This document shows, piece by piece, positions 1 through 5,014 of a stretch of 5,014 nt of DNA. The translations under genes and the position numbers were made by a program. The notes beneath the pieces were generated by a model. The model saw only the letters and a program-made list of their open reading frames with translations, did no database searches and was not told the DNA's origin. This stretch comes from an uncultured Succinatimonas sp. (lineage in GTDB: Bacteria > Pseudomonadota > Gammaproteobacteria > Enterobacterales > Succinivibrionaceae): positions 1 to 5,014 of the forward strand of contig CAJKNC010000113.1 in NCBI GenBank assembly GCA_905201175.1, in the 5' to 3' direction. Positions within the stretch are counted from its first letter, which is position 1. Every line of letters starts with the position of its first letter.

Positions 1-45
1 TATTAGTTAAATATTAAAATTAGTGTTAGTTATATTTTTGGTTAA

Positions 46-72
46 AAGCCTAAGTTATTAAGACTTAGGCTT
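46..72 (-). terminator. Probable intrinsic terminator after ppnN
   Basis: A perfect 9-bp inverted repeat (46-54 pairs with 64-72, 9-nt loop) begins 7 nt beyond the ppnN stop codon. Read on the minus strand, the right arm ends in a run of four T (47-44), two of them inside the stem. On the plus strand the hairpin is followed by GAAAAA, so it would act only for the minus-strand genes. The stem has just four G-C pairs and the U-run is short, so termination may be incomplete. The remaining bases, 1-45, are AT-rich and show nothing else I can support. Confidence 0.55.
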
Positions 73-79
73 GAAAAAT

Positions 80-1456
80 TTAGTCTTTCTTTAAGATATA
101 GCAAGGCTTATATTCGCGCTGAGAAAGTAAAATGCGTCTTTGCTTTATAAAATCATTAAGCAGCTGCTCCATACTCTCAACAATATCTGCATCACCATGT
201 AAAGTGAAGGGGCCTTCTTCAGCGATCATCTTGATGCCTTGTTCTTTGACATTGCCTGTAACAATGCCGGAGAAGGCAGCTCTTAAGTTAGCAGCAAGCT
301 TCCAAGGCTCCTGATCGCGATGAAGATTTAATGAAGCCATAGTTTGATGATTTACAGTTATAGGCTTTTGTAATTCTTCCGGAATCTTTAAAGTCCAATT
401 GAAGCAGTAGGAATCATGAATGATTGTGCGGTGATCAAAAACTGTATCCAAATCCTTTTTTACCTCTATGGCGACAGCTTTAGGATCGTTGATGATGAGC
501 TTATACATGCGGGTGATGTCCTCACCAAAGCATTTTATTAAAAAATTCTCTAAAGCATCAAAGTAGGGGCGAGATTCTTCATTGCCGGTTAAAATTAGCG
601 GCATGACAGAACGTCGGTTTTCCTCCATAAGCTTGATGCTTAAGATGAATAGTAATTCCTCGGCAGTTCCAGGACCGCCCGGAAAGACAATTAGTACATG
701 GCCTAAGCGAACAAAGGCCTCTAAGCGCTTTTCTATATCAGGTAAAATTACCAGATCAGAAACCATAGAATTAGGCGGTTCAGCCGCAATGATAGATGGC
801 TCAGTAAGTCCGATTAATCGGCATTTATGGCTGGCACATTGCTGCGAGTGTCCAACCATGCTGCCTTTCATCGGCGCTTCCATAATTCCAGGTCCGCAGC
901 CAGTGCAGACATCAATTTTGCGCAGGCCAAGCTCAATGCCTACATCGTACGCATACTCGTATTCGCTGCGAGAGATAGAATGGCCGCCCCAGCATACAGC
1001 TAAGTTAGGCTTAGCTCCAGGCTCCATAACTGAAGCATTGCGTAAGAGCATGAAAACATTATTTGTAATATATTCACTGTCGGTTTCGTAGCTGGCTCTT
1101 AAGGCATTATCAAAGGTATCTTTATAGATGTTTATTTGAACTAAATCGCGCAAAACAGAATAAAGATGATTTCTTAAAGTTTTTACTATGACTCCATCAA
1201 CAATAGCCGATTCAGGAGGGTTGATGAGCTCAATTTTTAGTCCGCGCTCATTGCGCAGAACATTAATTTCAAAACTTTCATAATTATCCAAGAGCTCCTT
1301 GGAATTATCGGTAAGATTACCGCTGTTTAGTACAGCCAATGAACAGTTGCGGTAGAGCTCATAAAGCTTGCCCCTGGAGCTTAGGGAAATACTGTCTGCC
1401 TCATTTTGTGTCAATAAGGCCATCATGCCTGAGGGCCAGACCTCTTTAATACTCAT
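80..1456 (-). CDS. ppnN: Pyrimidine/purine nucleotide 5'-monophosphate nucleosidase PpnN (YgdH)
   Basis: A cytoplasmic enzyme that hydrolyses the N-glycosidic bond of nucleoside monophosphates, giving a free base and ribose 5-phosphate. At 458 residues it matches the E. coli protein (about 454). An N-terminal DUF4478-type region (about 1-145) precedes a LOG/lysine-decarboxylase-like Rossmann domain (about 150-330) and a C-terminal DUF3412-type region (about 335-450). The nucleotide-binding motif GCGPGIMEAPMKG is at 186-198. The family signature PGGPGTAEE is at 259-267, and E266 probably corresponds to the catalytic glutamate. In E. coli this enzyme is a (p)ppGpp target; I infer rather than see that here. 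The ATG has an AGGAG site (1462-1466) 5 nt upstream. It lies 106 nt after queF in the same direction, the order also found in E. coli. No truncation or missing signature is visible. Confidence 0.95.
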   Translation of the reverse strand: MSIKEVWPSGMMALLTQNEADSISLSSRGKLYELYRNCSLAVLNSGNLTDNSKELLDNYESFEINVLRNERGLKIELINPPESAIVDGVIVKTLRNHLYSVLRDLVQINIYKDTFDNALRASYETDSEYITNNVFMLLRNASVMEPGAKPNLAVCWGGHSISRSEYEYAYDVGIELGLRKIDVCTGCGPGIMEAPMKGSMVGHSQQCASHKCRLIGLTEPSIIAAEPPNSMVSDLVILPDIEKRLEAFVRLGHVLIVFPGGPGTAEELLFILSIKLMEENRRSVMPLILTGNEESRPYFDALENFLIKCFGEDITRMYKLIINDPKAVAIEVKKDLDTVFDHRTIIHDSYCFNWTLKIPEELQKPITVNHQTMASLNLHRDQEPWKLAANLRAAFSGIVTGNVKEQGIKMIAEEGPFTLHGDADIVESMEQLLNDFIKQRRILLSQREYKPCYILKKD

Positions 1457-1488
1457 GTAAACTCCTAATTTTTTTATGATCTATACAA

Positions 1489-1516
1489 AATATAGGACAA
1501 AAAACTTTAAAGTCTA
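1489..1516 (-). promoter_or_regulatory. Candidate sigma70 promoter for ppnN
   Basis: On the minus strand TAGACT (1516-1511, 4 of 6 matches to TTGACA) is followed by a 16-bp spacer and TATATT (1494-1489, 5 of 6 matches to TATAAT). This predicts a start near 1482 and a leader of about 25 nt that would contain the AGGAG site of ppnN. I found no convincing terminator between queF and ppnN, so ppnN could be expressed both from this promoter and by read-through from the upstream genes. AT-rich DNA yields chance matches, so confidence is moderate. Confidence 0.4.
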
Positions 1517-1562
1517 AGCTAATTAACAAGTTAAAGATAAAATGAGGATCTCCAGCTTAAGA

Positions 1563-2384
1563 TTACTGACGATAGCAGCGGGCTATGTGGCAAGGAATTT
1601 CCTTAAGATTTGTTCTTACAGGATTGATGTCGATGCCGCCGCGGCGGGGAAAGCAGGCAATAACCGTGAGCTTTTGGGGCTTTAAATTAACTAAAATATC
1701 GCTGTAAATCATTTCTGCGCACTGCTCGTGGAAGCCCTGATGATGACGCAGGCTGCAAAGATAAGCAAAAAGAGACTGGCGGTCGATCTTTGGTCCTTTA
1801 TAGCTGATAAATACGGTGGCATGATCCGGCTGCGAAGTAACCGGGCAGAGGGTCCTGAGGATATTTGAGCTTAAGGTTTCCTCTGCATTTTGGCTTAAAT
1901 CGCATTTTAGTAATTGCGGATTGTAGGTATATTCTACTTTTTCAAGAGTAATCTCTTTATCAATTAAAATGCCGCTGACTGAGCTTATAGGAAAAGCGCA
2001 AATTTCCAGATCAAAAAGCTTTACGCAAACCTCACTGTGCAGGACATTTGATAAATCCTGCTGAATTATGGCTTCTACTTCAGCTAAATTAGAAAATTTG
2101 GTCATGGTAAATGAGCCTAAATAGAGCTTTAAAGACTTGCTTTCAACAATAAACTCACTTGAGGCATTAACACGAATTGAGCCCCAGGCAGCTTGGGGGA
2201 TGCCATTGGCATTTAAATAGCACAATTCATAAATACGCCATAAATCGTAGCCAAAAAATTCCTTTTGGCTTAAGCTTGCTCGGCCTAAGGATCTATTTAT
2301 AGGCTGCAATAATGACGGACTGTAGTCTTCATAATAACGAGTAGATTTTCCTAAAACTAGATTTTGGGTATCTAAGCTTTCCAT
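1563..2384 (-). CDS. queF: NADPH-dependent 7-cyano-7-deazaguanine reductase QueF (long form)
   Basis: Reduces preQ0 to preQ1 with NADPH, the step before tRNA-guanine transglycosylase inserts the base into tRNA on the way to queuosine; cytoplasmic. The 273-residue protein is the two-domain T-fold form seen in E. coli (about 282 residues). The QueF motif ESKSLKLYL is at 81-89 in the first half. The catalytic half has the nucleophile C180 in LCPVTSQPD and D187, expected to be the proton donor. It also has the substrate-binding pair H219-E220 in FHEQC, and RRGGIDINP at 247-255. I chose the ATG at 2384 because homology begins there, and because GGAG lies 7 nt upstream and the ATG overlaps the rsmE stop as TAATG. 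An in-frame ATG at 2417 would only add 11 residues inside rsmE. Translational coupling to rsmE is likely. Confidence 0.95.
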   Translation of the reverse strand: MESLDTQNLVLGKSTRYYEDYSPSLLQPINRSLGRASLSQKEFFGYDLWRIYELCYLNANGIPQAAWGSIRVNASSEFIVESKSLKLYLGSFTMTKFSNLAEVEAIIQQDLSNVLHSEVCVKLFDLEICAFPISSVSGILIDKEITLEKVEYTYNPQLLKCDLSQNAEETLSSNILRTLCPVTSQPDHATVFISYKGPKIDRQSLFAYLCSLRHHQGFHEQCAEMIYSDILVNLKPQKLTVIACFPRRGGIDINPVRTNLKEIPCHIARCYRQ

Positions 2385-3112
2385 TAAAGATCTCCAAAGT
2401 GTGCACCTAGTACGCATAAAGCAGCTAAGGCAGCAGTTTCTGTACGTAAAATTCTCGGTCCTAGCGTTACGCCGATAAAGCCGGCTTCTTTAGATTTAGC
2501 TATTTCATCATCGCTTAAGCCGCCTTCCGGACCAATCAATAATCTAATTTTTCCTTTGATATTTAAATCCTTAATCTTTATTTGGGCTTTAGGATCTAAA
2601 GTAAGATTTAAGCTTTCAGCTTCACCATTCTCACACCAGTCATTCAAATCCATGACTTTATTTACTGTAGGAACGACGTTGCGATAGCATTGTTCGCAGG
2701 CGCTGTTAGCGATTTTTTGCCATTGCATGATTTTGCGCTCCTGACGCTTTTCATCTAGCTTAACCCCGCAGCGGCTTGAATAGAGCGGGGTGATTTTGCT
2801 GATGCCTAACTCTACTGCTTTTTGAATGGTAAACTCCATTTTATCGCCGCGGCTTATGACCTGACCAAGCTCAATTTCTAAAGGAGATTCATTATTGCGG
2901 CATATTAGCTCGCCGCATAAGGCTGAAGCCTGTTTTTTTACTTCTAAGAGCTGAGCATGATACTCATGACCTTTGCCGTCAAAGACTACAAAAGCATCGC
3001 CCTCTTTAAAACGGAGCACGCGGCATAAATGGCCAAAACCGTCTTCGCTCAGCTTAAAAGCAGTTCCTGGGGTTAAAACAGCTTCCCCTTCATAAATACG
3101 TACAGTTCTCAT
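2384..3112 (-). CDS. rsmE: 16S rRNA (uracil(1498)-N3)-methyltransferase RsmE
   Basis: A cytoplasmic SPOUT-class methyltransferase that uses S-adenosylmethionine to methylate N3 of U1498 in 16S rRNA, in assembled 30S subunits. At 242 residues it is essentially the length of E. coli RsmE (243). The N-terminal PUA-like domain (about 1-70) shows HLCRVLRFKEGD at 28-39. The C-terminal trefoil-knot domain (about 75-242) contains ISRGDKMEFTIQKAVELG at 86-103, GPEGGLS at 194-200 and LGPRILRTETAALA at 217-230, the knot segments that bind the cofactor. Its ATG overlaps the endA stop by 4 nt (ATGA), and its TAA shares one base with the queF ATG. No strong Shine-Dalgarno site precedes the ATG, so re-initiation after endA translation is a reasonable inference. 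The endA-rsmE order is conserved in E. coli. Confidence 0.96.
   Translation of the reverse strand: MRTVRIYEGEAVLTPGTAFKLSEDGFGHLCRVLRFKEGDAFVVFDGKGHEYHAQLLEVKKQASALCGELICRNNESPLEIELGQVISRGDKMEFTIQKAVELGISKITPLYSSRCGVKLDEKRQERKIMQWQKIANSACEQCYRNVVPTVNKVMDLNDWCENGEAESLNLTLDPKAQIKIKDLNIKGKIRLLIGPEGGLSDDEIAKSKEAGFIGVTLGPRILRTETAALAALCVLGAHFGDL
2385..2395 (-). promoter_or_regulatory. Ribosome binding site of queF inside the end of rsmE
   Basis: On the minus strand GGAG (2395-2392) is followed by 7 nt and then the queF ATG at 2384. The site lies within the last codons of rsmE. It fixes the queF start at 2384, since the in-frame ATG at 2417 is upstream of this site. Confidence 0.75.
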
Positions 3113-3822
3113 TTAAGTTTTTTACATTGTGCAGTTACAAAAGGATTATCATTTCCCTGGATTTTCGTGATCAGAGCATTACGCTTGCACTCATTAGGCG
3201 TAACTTTATACGCTCTGTTCCATTCATTAAACAGACTTTGCTGCTGTGAGCTCAATTTAAGGCGGTAGCGATCCTGCATGTATAGATAAGCTCGCGCAAT
3301 AATGCCGCGCGCCCGTATCGGCGGATTTACCAATTGACGCTTTCTATCAATGATCATCTCACATTGACCATAGTTTTTTGGACCGCGTACAACTTTAGCA
3401 AACCTGTAATTGCTGCGATCGCCGTTAATTTCGCCTACGGCAGGATAGAGATTATGCAAATCTCCTTCCATAGTTTTAAATAGGCTATCGTTTCGCTCGC
3501 AGTTTTTTCTGCCGCCGTTTATCCAGCATTGTCTTTGATGCGCAAATTCCCAGGCACTAACAATGTGTTCGGCCTCAATACGCTTAGCGCGGCTTGCATT
3601 TTTTCTTATTTTATAACCGCATGATTTTAAATTAACCATATAGCCTTTTTTGGGAAAGGTTATATCGCAGCCGCAATAGAGCGTCTGCGGATTATCTAAT
3701 TGTTTGAAAATTTTAGGCATCTCTCGCTTAGCTTCACGAAAAGACTGAATATCGTCTGCAGAGGCTAAATTTAGACCCATGCCTAAGGAAATTAGAGCAA
3801 CTAATAATTTTTTTAGAAACAT
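3109..3822 (-). CDS. endA: Secreted DNA-specific endonuclease I (EndA)
   Basis: A periplasmic or secreted endonuclease of the beta-beta-alpha-metal (His-Me finger) class, the family of E. coli EndA and Vibrio vulnificus Vvn, which cut DNA non-specifically. The 237-residue precursor is close to E. coli EndA (235). Residues 1-22 form a signal peptide: FLKK, a hydrophobic core, then ASA before DD as the likely cleavage site. The active site shows E85-H86 in EAEHIVSAWEF (general base H86), R97 in HQRQC and N133 in EINGDRSN, with metal binding expected through E85 and N133. There are eight cysteines (50, 52, 68, 99, 108, 154, 212, 233), an even number that fits the four disulfides known in Vvn. 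The family's usual EHxVP motif has Ser at position 89 instead of Pro. The start is set by the signal peptide, but no clear Shine-Dalgarno site precedes it. It is the first gene of the minus-strand block. Confidence 0.95.
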   Translation of the reverse strand: MFLKKLLVALISLGMGLNLASADDIQSFREAKREMPKIFKQLDNPQTLYCGCDITFPKKGYMVNLKSCGYKIRKNASRAKRIEAEHIVSAWEFAHQRQCWINGGRKNCERNDSLFKTMEGDLHNLYPAVGEINGDRSNYRFAKVVRGPKNYGQCEMIIDRKRQLVNPPIRARGIIARAYLYMQDRYRLKLSSQQQSLFNEWNRAYKVTPNECKRNALITKIQGNDNPFVTAQCKKLK

Positions 3823-3851
3823 AAGCTGTGTATTTTTAATTTATATTTTTT

Positions 3852-3880
3852 AGTATACAAGAAAATCTATTTTATGAAAA
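3852..3880 (-). promoter_or_regulatory. Candidate sigma70 promoter for endA-rsmE-queF
   Basis: On the minus strand TTTTCA (3880-3875, 4 of 6 matches to TTGACA) is separated by 17 bp from TATACT (3857-3852, 5 of 6 matches to TATAAT). A start near 3845 would give a leader of about 23 nt. It is the best promoter-like match directly upstream of endA and would drive the coupled genes below it. The region is very AT-rich, so this is a prediction from spacing and consensus only. Confidence 0.45.
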
Positions 3881-3992
3881 AAATAGAATATTAGATGATT
3901 TAGCAAAATAATGCAGTATATAGAGCGATGCTTTAATCATTATTTATAAAAATTTTTAGCATAGATTATGCCTCAAAAGTGAAAATAACCTT

Positions 3993-4022
3993 TGGACAAA
4001 TATTCGGGTAATATCAAATAAT
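3993..4022 (+). promoter_or_regulatory. Candidate sigma70 promoter for the FAH-like gene
   Basis: TGGACA (3993-3998, 5 of 6 matches to TTGACA) is followed by an 18-bp spacer and AATAAT (4017-4022, 5 of 6 matches to TATAAT, but lacking the first T). The predicted start near 4029 gives a leader of about 56 nt. A short inverted repeat GCATA-GAT-TATGC (3959-3971) sits about 20 bp upstream of the -35 and could be an operator, although 5-bp arms often arise by chance. Confidence 0.35.
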
Positions 4023-4074
4023 AGGCTAAACTTAAAGTTTGGTTAAAAATAATCAGTAAAGCTTTAATGAGATT

Positions 4075-4079
4075 AGGAG
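4075..4079 (+). promoter_or_regulatory. Ribosome binding site that decides the start of the FAH-like gene
   Basis: AGGAG lies 5 nt before the ATG at 4085, the same site and spacing as used by ppnN. An in-frame ATG at 4067 lies upstream of this site and has only AT-rich sequence with a TAAAGCTTTA palindrome (4057-4066) before it, so 4085 is the better start. Confidence 0.75.
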
Positions 4080-4084
4080 TTATT

Positions 4085-4927
4085 ATGAATATTGATCTTC
4101 ATTCCATGGCAACTTTTGGGGTTGCAGGTAATTTTACAGGACATTTAGAGCAAGCAGGAGAGGCCCGTGATTTTACCTCAGTCAAAACAGCCGAAGCTAA
4201 AGCTCCGAAGGCTATTTTCCCAACCTTTATTCCTAATGCAGGGACTGCCGTTCCTGAATATTTAAAAGTTTTTCCTTTTGATGCTTATAGAATTATTTTT
4301 CCTAAAGGGGAACAGAAGCTGCAGATTGAGCCTGAGTGCGCTATTGTCTGTGATGCAGCCTATGAAGGCGATAAATTAGTAGCCTTAAAGCCGATTGTAT
4401 TTAGCGCATCAAATGATTGTTCCATCAGAAAAGAAGGGGCAAAGAAGATCAGCGAAAAGAAAAATTGGGGCCGCTCCAGCAAGGGCTTTGCTTCTAATTT
4501 TATTAAGATTGATAAATTTGAACAAGGCGGGATTTTGGATGATTACCGCATTGCCAGCTTCTTAATTCGCGACGGCGAGATTTATGCTTATGGTGAAGAT
4601 AGTGCTGTCAGCGATTACAGCTATATTTATGAAAAGCTCATTTCATGGATGATTGATAAATTCAATAATCAGCAGAATGAAGGTCCGGCTGAGGATCTGC
4701 ATGCTTATTTAGTTGATGCAAAGCAGCCGCGTCAATTGATGATCTCTATTGGAGCTACTCGCTATACAGATTATGGCGAGCATAATTTCCTGCAAAACGG
4801 AGATAAGTCTGTAGTTGTTTTATACCCTCAAAGTGAGTACAGCTTTGAGGAAATTAAAAAACGTGCCTTAAAAGATAATCTTGAGGAAGATAATATCTCT
4901 GTGCTGATTCAGGACGTAGTACTTTAA
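4085..4927 (+). CDS. Uncharacterised DUF5718-type protein, FAH-like fold
   Basis: No function is known to me; family placement is from memory of similar hypothetical proteins in Gammaproteobacteria and Campylobacter. The 280 residues align in order with the FAH fold. GNFTGHLEQ (15-23) resembles the N-terminal GxNYxxHxxE motif. EPE (82-84), inside IEPECAIVC, resembles the metal-binding ExE. ND (110-111) in SASNDCSIRK resembles the third metal ligand region. K133 in GRSSKGF resembles the active-site lysine. IGATRYTDYG (222-231) followed by FLQNGD (235-240) matches the usual TGTPxGVG...L..GD end. E82, E84 and D111 could therefore bind a divalent metal. Differences from enzymatic FAH proteins are Q23 at the usual lid Glu position, Lys in place of Asp at 116, and GATRY in place of GTPxG. 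There is no signal peptide or membrane segment, so it is cytoplasmic. It is divergent from endA and stands alone. Family call is moderate; enzyme activity is unproven. Confidence 0.7.
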   Translation: MNIDLHSMATFGVAGNFTGHLEQAGEARDFTSVKTAEAKAPKAIFPTFIPNAGTAVPEYLKVFPFDAYRIIFPKGEQKLQIEPECAIVCDAAYEGDKLVALKPIVFSASNDCSIRKEGAKKISEKKNWGRSSKGFASNFIKIDKFEQGGILDDYRIASFLIRDGEIYAYGEDSAVSDYSYIYEKLISWMIDKFNNQQNEGPAEDLHAYLVDAKQPRQLMISIGATRYTDYGEHNFLQNGDKSVVVLYPQSEYSFEEIKKRALKDNLEEDNISVLIQDVVL

Positions 4928-4961
4928 AATTTTTTTTATCTGATAATAAAAATGCGCCAAT

Positions 4962-5009
4962 TTAGTATGGCCCCAGAAATTGATCACTTAAGTTTCTAGG
5001 TCATACTAA
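4962..5009. repeat. Long imperfect inverted repeat downstream of the FAH-like gene
   Basis: TTAGTATG (4962-4969) pairs with CATACTAA (5002-5009). Inside it are a G-T pair (4970/5001), CC/GG (4971-4972/4999-5000), a small bulge (CC against A), and AGAAA/TTTCT (4975-4979/4993-4997). The loop is about 13 nt (4980-4992). No T-run follows either arm closely, so it is not a canonical terminator. It could be a weak terminator or processing hairpin, an operator for a gene beyond the window, or the edge of a repeated or mobile element. The CTTAAG core (4987-4992) also occurs in ends of some IS4-family elements, but that is too little to call one. The rest of 4928-5014, including an 8-T run at 4930-4937, shows nothing else supportable. 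Confidence 0.5.
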
Positions 5010-5014
5010 CAGAA

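Noticed and set aside
132..314. A 60-codon open frame on the plus strand
   Set aside because: It is antisense to the 3' part of ppnN and has no recognisable features.
582..1091. A 169-codon open frame on the plus strand
   Set aside because: It lies entirely antisense to ppnN, whose protein is clearly conserved across this stretch. The translated product shows no recognisable domain, and no ribosome binding site was evident.
1504..1513. 10-bp palindrome ACTTTAAAGT between queF and ppnN as an operator or terminator
   Set aside because: It is short, AT-rich and has no loop, overlaps the candidate promoter spacer and is likely by chance.
2385..2417. Upstream in-frame start for queF adding 11 residues
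   Set aside because: The extension lies inside rsmE in another frame and lacks homology to QueF. A GGAG site 7 nt before the ATG at 2384 supports the shorter form.
4067..4084. Upstream in-frame ATG of the FAH-like gene
   Set aside because: The AGGAG at 4075-4079 is downstream of this ATG and well spaced for the one at 4085; the six extra residues have no support.
4928..4940. Run of eight T just after the FAH-like gene stop, as an intrinsic terminator
   Set aside because: No GC-containing hairpin precedes the T-run; the adjacent sequence is only AT.

Overview
The window is AT-rich chromosomal DNA whose proteins all resemble those of Gammaproteobacteria. EndA, RsmE, a long-form QueF and PpnN all align with their Escherichia coli counterparts at near-identical lengths. 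The low GC and frequent AT-ending codons would suit a host-associated lineage such as Succinivibrionaceae, but that placement is inference; the sequence itself supports only 'AT-rich gammaproteobacterium'.

Layout. Positions 80-3822 on the minus strand hold four genes. In order of transcription they are endA (secreted endonuclease I), rsmE (16S rRNA m3U1498 methyltransferase), queF (preQ0 reductase of queuosine synthesis) and ppnN (nucleotide 5'-monophosphate nucleosidase). The first three are tightly coupled: endA/rsmE share an ATGA overlap and rsmE/queF a TAATG overlap. ppnN follows after a 106-nt gap that contains a plausible promoter of its own, and a hairpin with a short U-run (46-72) closes the block. 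A 262-nt divergent intergenic region (3823-4084) carries candidate promoters in both directions. On the plus strand, 4085-4927 encodes a 280-residue protein that I place in the uncharacterised DUF5718-type family. Its motifs align in order with those of the fumarylacetoacetate hydrolase (FAH) fold. The right edge (4928-5014) is non-coding and contains a long imperfect inverted repeat.

How the genes fit together. RsmE and QueF both serve modification of the translation apparatus (16S rRNA and, through queuosine, tRNA). EndA degrades DNA outside the cytoplasm, and PpnN releases bases from nucleoside monophosphates. In E. coli endA-rsmE and queF-ppnN are two separate conserved pairs; here they are joined in one co-directional block. 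I see no mobile element gene, CRISPR array, tRNA or defence system. The most open question is what the FAH-like protein does. No stretch without a gene exceeds 300 bases.
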